Source of the DNA: Trochalopteron elliotii
Lineage: Eukaryota > Chordata > Aves > Passeriformes > Leiothrichidae
Length of the DNA stretch: 64,000 bases
Direction: 5' to 3'
Assembly (NCBI GenBank): GCA_024734555.1
Contig: JANPWX010000650.1
Span: forward strand, 11,117-75,116
Part shown: positions 1 to 12,007 of the stretch, in pieces
Numbering within the stretch: position 1 is the first letter of the stretch
How the letters are laid out: each line of letters starts with the position of its first letter
Program-made: the position numbers and the translations under genes
Notes under the pieces: generated by a model
The model's input: only the letters and a program-made list of their open reading frames with translations
Databases searched by the model: none
What the model was told of the DNA's origin: nothing

Positions 1-195
1 CGTGTCCCAGCCGCTGTGCAGACCTCGGCTGGGTGCAGAGAGAATTCTGAGATATCAAATAACAAACAACACGAGAATCCTGAAAACAAGACCTTGAAGA
101 CTCCGCTTCTTTCTTGTGACGCATCTCAGGGTTTTTAGAGGGCCAAGGAGACTTTTAACAACCTGAATCTCGGGTGAGAAACCAAACCCCAGAGG
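1..195 (+). mobile_element. ERV LTR, 3' part, cut by window edge (family D)
   Basis: This segment matches the 3' part of the LTR at 39050-39548. Shared stretches include the region around 60-100, the AGAGGGC block near 135, and the AATCTCGGGTGAGA block near 166. Similarity stops at about 195 here and about 39548 there, which fixes the shared 3' end. The 5' part lies outside the window. The poly(A) signal of the other copy has decayed here. Family and class are inferred, not searched. Confidence 0.6.
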
Positions 196-1207
196 TATGC
201 AGGTGCCTCCCATCAGGCTGGGAGCAGCAGGCTGCACTGCCCTGGAGCTGCTGCTGCTCCCCGGGGGCTCGGCTTTCCACTGGCCTGGAGTGAGATGTTG
301 TACCTTGTTTGTGTTTCTATGGAATTCCCCTCCCTGCTGGCTCCCATCCCGCAGCCCCCACCGGCTGCATCTCCACGAGGTTCATTTCAACATGAAAAAC
401 AGCCTCCCGGGAGCACTGAGGGTGATTTAAAATAATAAAGAATGAAAATCTCAGGTTTGATGACTAATCCCCGGGAGAGAGGTTTAAATTAGCGCTGGCC
501 AATCGGCCACGGGAGTCATGGGGAAAATTCCTGCTGGACTTCTCTCCTCAGTCCACTCCCTGGCTTCATTTTCCATCCCCAGATCCTTCCAGCCTGCAAA
601 CATATACAGTGTTGCCTTGGCAACTGGGAGACCAGATATACGTACACGAGAAAATGAGACAATCTCTTTCCTCCCTGATTGCCTGGAAGGTGGAAAATGG
701 AAACCCATTCTAGTCTGAAAACTGCATCAGCTTCTACCAGGCACACTCACAGCTCAACCTGCTCTTAAATTTGCCGCCTCCTGCTCCCACATGGAGATAA
801 ATCCCTCTCCTCTCATGGGTATCCATAGAACCAGGTCTCACATCCCGTGGGATGCTCCAGATTCACAGACTCACCAAGAAATGTGCTTTGCCCAAAGGTG
901 TTTTCTGTCTCGCACACACCAACTGGCTGATTTCTGCATGCTCCAGGAGCCCAGGTTCATGTGTGAGCTCCAGTTTAAGAAGTAAACATGCTTCCACTTT
1001 AGTCTGGGCCAGAACTTCCCCAAGACGGGCAGGGACACCATCCATAGGTGCCACATCTGTGGTCCTTGGAAAGTTCCTGCGTCTCAGGGCTTGCATGTGC
1101 ATGAAAAATAAGCAGCAGGACAGCAGGAGCTCCAAGCAGAGTATCTCCATCATGTGGTGTCTCATACCATCATTAAATCCTGCTCAGAATTCCTGCTGCT
1201 CTGCAGA
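196..1207. other. No recognisable feature
   Basis: Unique-looking sequence with only short unrelated open frames. No repeat, LTR signal or exon-like segment was recognised. Confidence 0.5.
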
Positions 1208-1570
1208 GCATCACCCTTGGCAGCCCTGGTGCCTTTTGCAGCCTCAAATTCCCTTTGCAGCCCCCAATTCCCTTTGCAGCCCCAAATTCCCTTTGCAGCC
1301 CCCAATTCCCTTTGCATCCCCCAGAGCCCTTTGCATCCCCCAGAGCCCTTTGCAGCCCTAAATCCCCTTTGCAGCCCCCAGAGCCCTATGCAGCCTCAAA
1401 TTCCCTTTGCAGCCCCCAATTCCCTTTGCCTCCCCCATTTCTCTTTGCATCCCCCAGTGCCCTTTGCAGCCCCAAATTCTCTTTGCAGCCCCTGGAGCCT
1501 TTGCAGCCCCAAATTCCCTTTGCTGCCCCTGGAGCCCCCTGCAGCTCCTGGAGCCCTTTGCAGCCCTAGG
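1208..1570. repeat. Minisatellite, 18-20 bp unit
   Basis: About 18 imperfect head-to-tail copies of a unit like AATTCCCTTTGCAGCCCC. Variants read CCAGAGCCC or CTGGAGCCC in place of AATTCCC. The unit length drifts between 18 and 20 bp, so all three frames stay open for long runs. The proline/leucine-rich open frames here are products of the repeat, not genes. Confidence 0.92.
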
Positions 1571-2648
1571 TCCCTCTGCACACAGCTGGGATGAGGCTGC
1601 CCTGCAGTGACACAGGGATGTGCCCAGAGATGTCTCACAGCCACCCTGCCTGCACAGCCCTCCTCCTCAGCTCTCCTGGGTTATTCCCCTTTCTCTCTGT
1701 GCCATTTAATCCTTATCCTGGGAGTCCCATCTGCATCATCAGCATTTTCCTCTCTCCCACCCCACACCTGAAGGACCTCCCTGGTCCCCTGGATCACACG
1801 AAGTCCCTGTGATGTCTTGGCTGCAAAAGGACAGGATGTAAAGCCCAGCTCCCCCCATTCACCCCAGCACAGTCTGTGCCTCCCCACGGGCTTTGCTGTG
1901 AGCTGTGGCTCTCAGAGCACTCCTGAACTCACACATCTCCCACCTGGAGTTGACTGCTCCGTGTGTCCCCTCAGTGGGCAGGAGCCCTGATTGATTCCAA
2001 CATGGACAATTTCTTACAAATAACAGGATGGCTCCAAAGCAAGGGAAATATCTGGAGGAAGGAGGGCACTTGTGTATGTCATGGATACAACTGGCTTCTC
2101 TGCAGACATTCACAGCATCCTTCCCCAGCCTGCCCAGCCAGGCCTGGGCCCATGGAGCCCTATTCCTTTCATTTCCATCTGAACAGCACTAATGCAGCAG
2201 GAGTTCAGTGGGAGTGGGAGTGGGAAAGCCTGGGCAGGCAGTGTCCATTACCTGCTCATGTCCTGCTGGAACAGTTAATGAGTTGGGGATGTCCTTCTGC
2301 AGGGGTTCAGGAGGATGGGAAACACCTTCCCAGTGAAACTGAGCTGGAAGATGGGCTGGTCAGGGACATGGATTAGGGGGCTGCCACCATTATGGAACTA
2401 CAAGAATTAAATTTCCTTTCTACCCTACTACAGCTGAGCCTGAGACAAGACTGGAGGCTCTTGGGGAGTCATTCCTTCAGCTCAGCCACCAAGTCCTTTG
2501 CCTGAGATGACATAAAACCCTTAAAACTAAATTACAGCTTTCACAAAAGCAGCACAGCCTTTGCCACAGGTCTCAGCAGAGCCAGGAAAAGCCCCCTTGC
2601 TTCGAGTCCCACCAGCATTTTCTTCAATAAAGCTCCTCCTCTGATATT
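1571..2648. other. No recognisable feature
   Basis: Moderately GC-rich unique sequence. The short GGGAGT run near 2211-2226 is the only tandem motif seen. Confidence 0.5.
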
Positions 2649-2832
2649 TCAGAGATTCCCAGAATGGTTTGTGTTGAGGGACCTTAAAGATCTTCCTATG
2701 GAACACCTTCCACTTTCCCAGGCTGCTCCAAGCCCCATCCAACCTGTCCTTGAACACCTGTGGACATGGGGCAGCCAGAGCTTCTCTGGGCACCCTGTGC
2801 CAAGGCCTCACCACACTCACAGTTAATCTGCC
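2649..2832 (-). mobile_element. CR1 LINE 3' end fragment
   Basis: On the plus strand it reads as the reverse of a CR1 3' end: CCCAGAATGGTTTG tip, GACCTTAAAGATC, CACCTTCCACT, CAGGCTGCTCCAAGCCCCATCC, GGGGCAGCCAGAGCTTCTCTGGGC. It covers only the 3' untranslated part, as usual for 5'-truncated CR1 copies. Confidence 0.9.
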
Positions 2833-3590
2833 CCGTCAAATAATAAATATTCCTGTTAACCCCACTGTTCCCTGTGCCAGGGGCATAACCAGAGCCACCC
2901 TAACCTCATCTCACACCAGGATTGTCATTGGCAAAACCAGGACAGCAGCACCACCACCCCCCTGAGCACTTGGAAACATTGAGAGCGGATTTGAAGTGCA
3001 AAACTGGGATGGCAGAGGACAGCACATCATTACTCATGAAGACGAGGTGAAACATGCTTTGCTAAAGTGTGAAAAAAAATTTATATCCAAATACAAAATG
3101 TCCCTCAAATTTACAGCTCCCCGCACCCTGTGGAACCTGAACTACATTTGTGGGAATGGCTGTGAAGGTAAACTGATTCCTGCCAGTAAAATGTGCCCGT
3201 GCTGGGGTGCAGAGAAGATGAAGTGAAAAAAAAGGGTGGGAAAATGGGATTTGATCTGCTTTTTAAAGCAATAATGGTTTCACTGAAAAGCCTCACAATC
3301 TGTAACATGCTGGGTGGAGCAGGATTAGGATCATAAATAACTCCAGGGAAGAAAAATTATGCCTTTTCACACGCTGGTAACATGTGATCTTTAAAACCAA
3401 AGAAAGATAAAATAAATGTCTTCAAATATCCCCATTTTCCATCCAGAAGGACTGCTTTTAACCTCTTTTACAGGGATCACTTTATTCTGTGGACGCAGTG
3501 TGGCCACCTTTGGGCTGGAATGCAGCAGTGCCTGTGCCACGCTGGATCCTGCTGCAGGAGGGGATGGATATTTATCCCATTAAAATGCAG
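2833..3590. other. No recognisable feature
   Basis: AT-richer unique sequence. Nothing supports a gene or a named repeat. Confidence 0.5.
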
Positions 3591-3756
3591 CTGGGAGATA
3601 CAGCTTTAGATAGAGATGAAAATTAGGTATTGAATGAAATTTAGATAGAGAGAAAAGGCAAAGAACATCAGTGCCCAGAGCAGACAGGGTTTGGCTGGAA
3701 TGATGACAGAGGGGAATCCTTTGCTGAGGTTGGAGGATGCAGCCTAAAATCATGAC
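3591..3756. repeat. Local direct duplication, copy 1
   Basis: This 166-bp segment recurs in the same orientation at 5632-5797 with only a few substitutions and one or two single-base indels. The shared block runs from CTGGGAGATACAGC to GCAGCCTAAAATCATG. The flanks differ. Its origin is unknown: it could be a local duplication or two copies of an unnamed dispersed element. Confidence 0.88.
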
Positions 3757-4779
3757 TGTTGGTAATAACAACCTCTGGAAGGGGAATTAAAAACAGTTTT
3801 GGCAGTGAGGCCAGTCTTGAGTAGAGGGTCCAAGAGAATTTTCTGTGTTAGGAACCATCCTGGGATGTGACCAGAGTGAGGATGTTGGATCCTCCCAGCC
3901 CTGCTGGTCCCTTCCCCCTCTGTTTTTGATAATTAAGCATCCCATGTTTCCACCATGAGACCTGTTCCACCTCTGAACAAGCCTAAAGATAAAGGCTTGA
4001 GACACAAACCATAAATCCTATCCCAAAGCAAGGGGTTTGCAGGAGGAATTCCAGATTCCCAGCTGAATCAGCCTCATCCTGCAGCTTCAGCTGTTTTCTC
4101 ACTGCTGAAGGGCAGAGAAATTCAGACCCATCGATCCATGGTTGGGAATACAGAACCAGTAAAAACGCAGGTGGAACTTTAGGTAGTTGGGATGCATTTT
4201 CTTAAACTGGAATTCAGGCAGGAATCCAAGACTAACACCCTCCACCTTCCCTCCTGCAAACAGTGCTGAGGGCTCTTTAACAACCGCAGTGCTCCAGGCC
4301 TGGGTTAATGTCTTATCCATAAGTTATTCAGTATTTCCTTTTAAAGACAAAATAGTTGGAATACCACTCTTTCTCTCTTTAAATTACTGTTACAACCCCC
4401 CCCCCCCCTCTCTGCACTGTTTCCAGAGCTGGGAAGTGTCCCTTTCTTGGGAGTCCCAGCTCTCAGTTTTTATGGGAACTCCAGTGTGAGGGAGTTTATT
4501 GTGGTGTTAATACCCACAGAGATAAAAGCAGATCCTCCTTACCAGCAGAGCTGGGTGGAGCTGGGAAAAGAGGCTTCCCAGGCTTCTGGTCATGCCCTAG
4601 AGTGTATCCTGGCTGGGCTTTTGGGGCAGGAACATCTCCCAGCCCTCCTATGAGGTGACGCCAGGGGTTGTGATGTCTTTGGGTGGCTCTCTGAGAGATA
4701 CGAGCTGCTCCTGGCTGTCCCAACTCCAAACCTGAGAACCAGGGAGCTGTGATTACCTGATTTCCACACCAAAACAATT
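3757..4779. other. No recognisable feature apart from a C13 run
   Basis: Unique sequence with a homopolymer of 13 C at 4396-4408. No other repeat or gene was seen. Confidence 0.5.
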
Positions 4780-5279
4780 CCATAGAATCCCAGAGTCCCA
4801 GAATCCCAGAACCCCAGAATCCCAGAATCCCAGAGTCCCAGAATCCCAGAATCCCAGAATTCCATAACCCCAGAATCCCAGAGTCCCAGAACCCCAGAAT
4901 TCCAGAGTCCCAGAATCCCAGAATCNTCCCAGAATCCCAGAACCCCAGAATCCCAGAACCCCAGAATCCCAGAGTCCCAGAACCCCAGAATTCCAGAATC
5001 CCAGAATCCCAGAATCCCAGAATCCCAGAACCCCCGAATCCCAGAGTCCCAGAATCCCAGAATCCCAGAACCCCAGAATCCCAGAATCCCAGAGTCCCAG
5101 AACCCCAGAATCCCAGAGTCCCAGGGTTCCAGAATCCCAGAATCCCATAACTCCAGAATCCCAGAATCCCAGAATCCCAGAATCCCAGAACCCCAGAATC
5201 CCAGAAACCCAGAATCCCAGAAACCCGTAGTCCCAGGATCCCAGGACCCCAGAATCCCAGAGCCCCAGAGCCCCAGAAT
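4780..5279. repeat. 8-bp tandem array grown from a CR1 tail
   Basis: About 60 copies of the octamer CCCAGAAT and one-base variants (CCCAGAAC, CCCAGAGT). The array runs directly into the CR1 3' tip at 5276-5310. CR1 elements normally end in two to four copies of an 8-bp repeat of the form ATTCTRTG. Read on the minus strand this array is an ATTCTGGG tail in exactly that position, so it is best explained as a hugely expanded tail. It holds one ambiguous base at 4926. Because 24 bp is three octamers, every frame reads as an 8-residue peptide repeat; those open frames are artefacts. Confidence 0.93.
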
Positions 5280-5370
5280 GGTTTGGGTTGGAAGGACCTC
5301 AAAGTTCATCCAGTACCAAACCTCTGTCACAGGCAGGGATATCTTCCACCATCCCAGGTCTCTCATATGT
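5276..5370 (-). mobile_element. CR1 LINE 3' tip, parent of the octamer array
   Basis: AGAATGGTTTGGGTTGGAAG, GACCTCAAAGTTCATCCAGT and a decayed GGCAGGGATATCTTCCACCATCCCAGG follow in CR1 order on the minus strand. It is cut short after about 95 bp. Confidence 0.82.
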
Positions 5371-5631
5371 ACAGTGACCTGAATATATCCTGGTCCCAAA
5401 CACTTTGGAAAACTGGGAAAAGTTAACCACGGGTCTGGGTCCATCCAACCCTGCTGCCTGCTCAGGAAATTATGTCCCATGGCAAAGTTTGATTAACATT
5501 TTTTCCCCTCGTCTTCTTTCAAGTTTTCCAGACCTTTGTTGAAAAAAATGAGCAGAGAAAAGCCAGAATTATTCTGTTTTCTGGCATCAGAACTCCTCCT
5601 GGGAAGCTCATTCCCATGTAATGGATCATTG

Positions 5632-5797
5632 CTGGGGAGATACAGCTTTAGATAGAGATGAAAATTAGGTATTGAATGAAATTTAGATAAAGAGAAAAGG
5701 CAAAGAACTTCAGTGCCCAGAGCAGACAGGGTTTGCCTGGAATGATGACAAAGGGAATCCTTTGCTGAGGCTGGAGGATGCAGCCTAAAATCATGGC
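5632..5797. repeat. Local direct duplication, copy 2
   Basis: Second copy of the 166-bp block at 3591-3756, same orientation, about 2.04 kb downstream. The octamer array and CR1 tip lie between the two copies. Confidence 0.88.
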
Positions 5798-6261
5798 TCT
5801 TTTTGGCTCCCAAAGGCTAACATTTTCCCAAATGCCTCAGAGCCTTTAATCCTGATGGGATTTAGGGCTTAGTTCCTTAAACAATTTGGAAACTTGTCCC
5901 AGGAATGATTCTCACATATCATTGCAAGGTTTTGTGAACTGGTGTGGATTTAGGGACCACTGCCCCCATCTCCTCCTCTTCTCCTGCTGGAATTATTCCA
6001 CATGGACACACACAGGTAAGGATGAGGTCTTTCCTTAGATGGTCCCACCCTTCTTTGGGATGAGCTGCTGAGGGCTACCAAAATGTTCCAGCCACCACTG
6101 AGGAGCTGGAAAGGCCATGACAAGAGGAGTATTCCATCCATCCACAGCACAGACATCAACAGCATTCTTGGAATAGCTCAAAAAACCAGGACTCCAGAGA
6201 TATGGCATTAGGAGGGGGGAAAAAAATGATGTGGGTTTGATGTCCTGTGCCACACTCAATA
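5798..6261. other. No recognisable feature
   Basis: Unique sequence; no repeat or coding signal recognised. Confidence 0.5.
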
Positions 6262-6866
6262 ATATAAAAAATACATATATATACACACAAACACACATGT
6301 ATATGTTATATTTTTATAAAGATACACACACACACACATATATTATATTTTTATATACATATGCACATATATATACACACACATATATATGTAATATGTG
6401 TGTGTGTGTTTATATATATATACACACGTATATATATGTTATATTTATATATATACACACACATATATATGTTATATTTTTATATATATACACATATATA
6501 CATACACATATATATATTTATATATATAAACATAGATACACACACACATATATGTAATATATGTGTGTTTATATATACACATATATATACATACATATAT
6601 ATATTTTATATTTATATATATACATCTATACACACATATATGTAATATTTATATATATACACACATATACACACACAAACATATATATGTAATATATATG
6701 TGTGTGTGTGTTTATATACATACACACACATATATATTTTTTTATATTTTTATATATATACACATATATGTAATTTATATATGTGTGTGTGTATATATAT
6801 ATATACACACACACACACATTATATATATACACATATATATATTTATATATAGACACATACACATA
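6262..6866. repeat. Compound TA/CA microsatellite, about 600 bp
   Basis: Alternating TATATA and CACACA (or TGTGTG) runs, with a rough higher-order period in which TATATAC, ACACAC and ATATGTAATAT blocks recur. The Tyr/Ile/His/Thr-rich open frames over it are repeat artefacts. Alternating purine-pyrimidine DNA of this kind can slip and can adopt cruciform or Z-type structure; that is general knowledge, not shown here. Confidence 0.95.
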
Positions 6867-8508
6867 AAACAAAGGAGATTCCATACTCTGGAAAAAGTCC
6901 TCAGCAAACCCAGCTCCCCTTTTGGTAGTTGGTAAAAACATCAGGCACAAGGTCAGGCAGATTATAGCAAATAAAGCTTGACACGAGTTCCTGGCTGGAT
7001 TTTTCTCCCCTAAAAGAGAGACATTTTCTGGTGTTTCTAATCTCATTTGTGTGAAAAGGTAAAACTGGCAAGGAATGGGTACTCTGGAATGACAATCTCC
7101 ATGATGTTCAGGACAACCTCTGCTTAATCCTTATCAGACACAGCAAAGATAATTCAGCATCAACTTAGAGCTCAGCTCAAACAGAATGGGGCCAATGTGG
7201 CTGATAAGGAGTGGCAGAAGGGAATCCCTGGGAAGGAAAGAGGGATATTTTATTGCTGATGTTTCTCTACAGGTGTGCAGAGAGAGGATTTACAGACCGT
7301 TCCCATTCCAGTTCCACAGAGCACAAACCTTCCCTGTTACAGCCTCAGGTGCACTTGGATCACTCAGAATAACCCCCCACATTGTCCTTTAAGCCTCTGC
7401 TTCAGTTATTTCCCAGTCACAGCATCTCTCTGACCAACAGTGGGGGTTAAGAGGGGAAAAACTTGTCTGAGAGCACAGTATTTCCAGGAATTTTCAGGAA
7501 AGATGACCTTTTCATGATTCCTGCCCATTTTTCCTGCCCGTTTCCAATCTGCAGCAATTCCTGTGGATGGCACAGGGCAGCCTGGATGGGTCCTCTCCAT
7601 CTTCTCCCCCAGGACAGCATTCCTGAAGACAACCCCCACTCCCAGCAATTTGGACATTTTGTTGTCCCTTTTCTTGTCCTTTTCCATCCTGCCGTGGTCT
7701 TGTTTTGTGGGATATGGGATTGCCAGTGGTGCAGCGTGAACCTGACAGGGCTCCCCACCCCATCCTCCTCAACACCCTCAGAGAGAATTTTCCAAAAACT
7801 CCCAAAAGATAAAACACCCTCATCCCAGCCAGAGCCTTTCTTGAGCCCAGCCATTTTAGCCAGCAAATAAACTCAGAAAAGGAAATGGAGAGCAGCTCTT
7901 CCAAAGCATTAGCACGAAAAAAGCCCACACCAGGAGTCATTTTCCCTGCTCTATTTTCATATTTCTTGACAGGAATGGCAGCAGCTGCAGTGGAAGTAAA
8001 AAGAAAGGCCTAGCCTGGAGCTCTTTGATGTGTTGGTAAATGCTCCTAAATGCCCATTTTCATTTGGATGGAGGATCTGGAGCCCTCTGTAGTCTGTCAA
8101 GGAATATATTTCAGTTTTTTGAAACATGTCAGTGAAAGAAAAGAAGTGTTTCCTTTGATATTTCTCTTCAAAAGGTTTCAGGCTTCCTTTCAAAAAGGAT
8201 ATGCCAGAACTTTGCATGAGGAGAAATATCCAGTTTGGACATTTCTAACAGAAAACTTCCATTCAAAAATAATTTCCCCCCCCTCTCCCCTTAGGACCCT
8301 CTCATCTTGTCTTCCCCCTCCCTGTGCTTGAATGGCAAATTGTTCCCATCTCCAGATGAATCCCTCCATTCCTGCCAGGTGCAGCTTTCACTGTGCTGCA
8401 GAACCCAGTGGGTCTAAAGGAGGATCCCACCAGATGTTTCATGGTTCCATTCAATGCCAGAGGTACCTGGTGCTTCCCCAAGTCACCTCCCTCTTTTATG
8501 TTCTGGCT
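6867..8508. other. No recognisable feature
   Basis: Unique sequence. The 140-codon overlapping frames at 7447-7940 occur on both strands, which argues for chance openness rather than a gene. Confidence 0.5.
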
Positions 8509-8889
8509 GATAATTATAAATCAAAGGTTTTAAATGGCAGATTATTACATTACATTACATTACATTACATTACATTACATTACATTACATTACATTGTAT
8601 TATATTATATTATATTATATTATATTATATTATATTATATTATATCATATCATATCATATCATATCATATCATATCATATCATATCAATATATAAATATG
8701 TATTTATAAATGTATAATAAATTTTAATATAATTTTATATGCTATATATTGATATATAATTTTTATAGAATTTATAAATATACAAATATCTTTATATATA
8801 GATATATCTTTATAGAAATAAAAATAGAAAAATATAAAAATGTAAATATAAACAAAAGCTTTAAAACAACAGATAATTATAAATCAAAG
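8509..8889. repeat. Three-block pentanucleotide array flanked by an 18-bp direct repeat
   Basis: Inside are about ten copies of ATTAC (8545-8596), about ten of ATTAT (8597-8645) and about eight of ATCAT (8646-8687), then AT-rich sequence to about 8870. The block is bounded by two identical copies of GATAATTATAAATCAAAG, at 8509-8526 and 8872-8889. Confidence 0.92.
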
Positions 8890-9197
8890 ATGGCACATTC
8901 TGGGATAGGGTCAGAATTGACAGGATGTGTTCTGTGTAGGGGTTAACAAGGGGCTGGTGGTAATTCACAGGATGAATTCAGCTAAAACAAAGCCAGTGCT
9001 CCTATCAGGGGATTGGAAGGATCCAGCTCTGCCTCCAGACAAGGAGCTGAACACTGGGAAGATTTTGCCTTGCAGATAATCCCACCTGGAGGCTGCTCAG
9101 TGCAGGACTTCAGCTGGCCTGTTTGAGCTCTAACAATGAGGTGTTTTTCCGTCTCTTGTGTCCTATGGAGCCCAAATTCAAATCCTGGCTTTATTCT
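8890..9197. other. No recognisable feature
   Basis: Short unique spacer before the next CR1. Confidence 0.5.
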
Positions 9198-9500
9198 CCT
9201 GGAATGGTTTGGGTTGGAGGGACACTAAAGCTCATCCCATCCAATCCCTGCCCTGGGCAGGGACAATTTCCAATATTCCAAGGTGCTCCAAGCCCTGTCC
9301 AACCTGGCCTTGGACACTGCCAGGGATCCAGGGGCAGCCACAGCTTCTCTGGGCACCCTGTGCCAGGCCCTCAGCACCCTCACAGGAAACAATTCCTTCC
9401 CATCCAGCCCTGCCCTCTGGCAGTGGGAAGCCATTCCCTGTGTCCTGTCCCTCCCTCCCTTGGAGAAGGAACCCCACTGCCTGCAAGGGCTTCACTCGCA
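9198..9500 (-). mobile_element. CR1 LINE 3' end, about 300 bp
   Basis: Minus-strand CR1 in good order: GGAATGGTTTGGGTTGGAGG tip, AAAGCTCATCCCATCC, GGTGCTCCAAGCCC, GGATCCAGGGGCAGCCACAG, CCCTGTGCCAGGCCCTC, then the TGCCCTCTGGCAGTGGGAAG and CCTTGTCCTGTCCCTCC-like part. The open frames on both strands here are CR1 sequence, not host genes. Confidence 0.93.
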
Positions 9501-11562
9501 CAAGCAGAGAGGTAAAAAAACCTTCTCTTTTTCAGAGCTGATCCAGGTTTTAATCTTATTTTGCTTTCCTTGCACAGCCCAGGGATTGATGTGTTCCCTC
9601 CCTGGACACCTGGCAGGGTCTGGCTCAGTTTCCCTCCTCCCAGGCTGCTCCAACATCCGAGCAGAGATAAAGCAGGAGCGAGACCAGTGCTGCTCCTTGG
9701 CTGTGCCACCTCCACCTCTCCTCCAAGAATCCCAGAGCCCTTCCCTGCCCAGGGCTTTGGGCTCCCAGATGAATGCACCCTTTGAGCTGCCTGTTATTGA
9801 ACACACCTCTGGGCTCCAAATCACGACACAAATGATTTGTTTTGGATGCCTCGAGCCACCGCTAAAAGTTTCCCTTGTTTTCATCTTCCCAGCCCCAGCT
9901 GAAGGCTCTTCTCCTGCCAGCCTAGCCAGAAAAACAGGAAAGGCCAGAAAAATCACCCAAAAAATGGGTGTCAGACCACTCACAGACACCCTTCCACACC
10001 AGGTTTGCTGCATCCACTGGAATATCACGGATACCTGGAGACTGAAAGGAGAAATAAAGGCAGACTGGACTTACCTTGGCTAGACCTATAAGCCATTTTC
10101 CCTGAAACATTCTGGAAGATTCATAAATAACACAAGGTCAGGCTGGTTTTGCAAATTGCTCCAGAAGGAAACAATTTTGAGGGAGTAAAAATAGGCCCCT
10201 TGAACTTTTTCACCGACCTAGGCACCAGGCTGGTTCCTCTCATGCCTATGATTTTCCAGTTCCAAGTAGAATTGCCACTTCTAAATTTTCACCTTTTAAA
10301 TTTAGTTGAAAGAATGGGAATAGAAACAGGAAAGAAAAAATTCCCCATGGACCAAAACAAGTCTTGATTTGATAAGAAACACTTCAGATTTTTTACTAGC
10401 TGAGAAAAATCAACAGAATTATTTGGACTGAGCCACAAGCACTTTCTTAATTATTAAGCTTTTAGGAGCTGCTTGTAAACCACAGAAACCATTATTCACA
10501 CAGGTCAGGCTTTGTATACCTGACCTGGGGAACCTCACAGAGGGCAGAATTTAAGACTTCCTGAAAATTATGGCAAGCCCAGGTTTTCTGATGGGTCCTT
10601 GCACTTGGGGAAAGAGCTTAAACTTCCCTCAAAGAGCTGCAGATGGCACGTGGGGGGGTTTGGCCTGGAGCTGGCTCCGAGCAGGGGTTGATGTTTCATG
10701 AGATGACAGCAGCAGCTCCAGGTTATGGAGCAATATTCCAGCTGTTCTCATGTAAAGTTTGGAAATGTGGGGAGAGCAGATGGGCTGAGGTTTGCTCATC
10801 CTGTCTTGGGTTGCAGTGCAGGATGTAACCAAAAGTATGGATTCTGTTGCCAGCTGTTCAAACCAGCTGGGGAAGTGATTTCTTTATCCCTTCCAGGACC
10901 CATCCTCCCCCCAGGGGATCTCTGCTGTCCATGGGCCATCCAGGCTCACTGCAGGGCTGAGACAATTCCATCATCCCACCCAGGGGAGGAGCCCAGCATT
11001 CCCACCTGGATCAAAGCTGGCATTTGGAGCACCAGCACAGCCAGCCTGTGTGCACTGGATTGCCAGAGGGAGCCCAGACCCATCTCAGCACCACTGGACC
11101 TTCAGAGGAAAACTCCACCCTTGTACAGGATCATCTCTGCTCCAACAGAACCACATCTGTCACTGCAGGAGGATTTATTTGGGCTGTTCCCAACATCCTG
11201 ACCAACAGGGTGTCAGGCTGTGTTCTGATTCTTTTTTTGTTTGGTTGCTTTTTTTGTCCTACTACATTTTTATTTTTAATCTTCCTAGTAAAGAACTGTT
11301 ATTCCTATTCCAATATCTTTGCCTGAGAGCCCCTTAATTTCAAAATTATAATAATTGGGAGGGAGGGGGTTGATATTCTCCATTCCAAGGGAAGCTCTGG
11401 CTTTCCCTGGCAGACATCTGTATTTCCAAACCAGGACACCTCCCAGCTCTGGGTGAGTTGGACACGGCCAGGCCGTCGCTCGCCCCTCATGTCCAGGCCT
11501 AGCTGTGGGAAATGGCAGAGAAGGACAAGATAAGGACTTGTGAGGCCTCTAAAAGTGGAAAA
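9501..11562. other. No recognisable feature
   Basis: About 2 kb of unique-looking sequence with scattered short open frames on both strands. No splice-bounded exon, LTR or tandem repeat was recognised. Confidence 0.45.
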
Positions 11563-12007
11563 TGATGCCTTAGGATTTTAGCTTTTATTTTTTTCATGTA
11601 TTTGTAATCCTGCAATTCTTCAGTGTAGAACTCCAAACTCCACACACAGTGTGAGCTGCTGCTTCCCCAGTTTGCTCAGACACAACAATTCCTCTCCAGG
11701 CCTGGCAGTCAAGGACACCTCACTGCCTCAGGCCCTGAGAGATGGAAACAAAAGGGAGTTGGGGGCAGCAAACTTGGGCTAAATGACTTCATTACCTGAA
11801 GCTGGAATTGGAAGATGAACCCCCAGTGTGCAAATGGCCCAAACTGATCAAAGTGTGCAAACCCGTGACCATTGTCCATTTTGGGTGCAGCCCCTGGGGG
11901 GCTTTGTCTGCCCTAAATGTACCTGAAGGCCCTTCAATAAATAGAACTGCTTTTTATTCTCTTAATTTTGTCTGTCCTCTGTTTTTAGGTAAGCCCTGAA
12001 AGGCACA
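11563..12007 (+). mobile_element. Solo ERV LTR (family B)
   Basis: It begins TGATGCCTTAGG and ends AAAGGCACA, so it has TG...CA ends and near-inverted termini. AATAAA sits at 11936-11941, followed by a T-rich U5 (CTTTTTATTCTCTTAATTTTG). It is the same family as 24437-24892 (minus): shared parts include the TGATGCCTTA 5' end, CCATTTTGGGT, the poly(A) region and CTCTGTT near the 3' end. No gag, pol or env remains nearby. No clean TSD was seen, so the exact ends and the class are uncertain. Confidence 0.68.

Noticed and set aside
852..1644. Pro/Leu/Phe-rich frames up to 169 codons in three phases
   Set aside because: Minisatellite translation; open in all three plus frames at once.
4496..5480. 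Minus-strand open frames of 268 and 296 codons with Gly-Phe-Trp-Asp-Ser-Gly-Ile-Leu repeats
   Set aside because: They are the translation of the CCCAGAAT octamer array. Three octamers make 24 bp, so an 8-residue repeat appears in every frame. They include an N and run into a CR1 tip.
6231..7095. Overlapping Tyr/Ile/His/Thr-rich frames on both strands
   Set aside because: Produced by the TA/CA microsatellite.
9283..10083. 266-codon plus-strand frame
   Set aside because: Its first third is antisense CR1 and no domain is visible in the rest; minus-strand frames of similar length overlap it.
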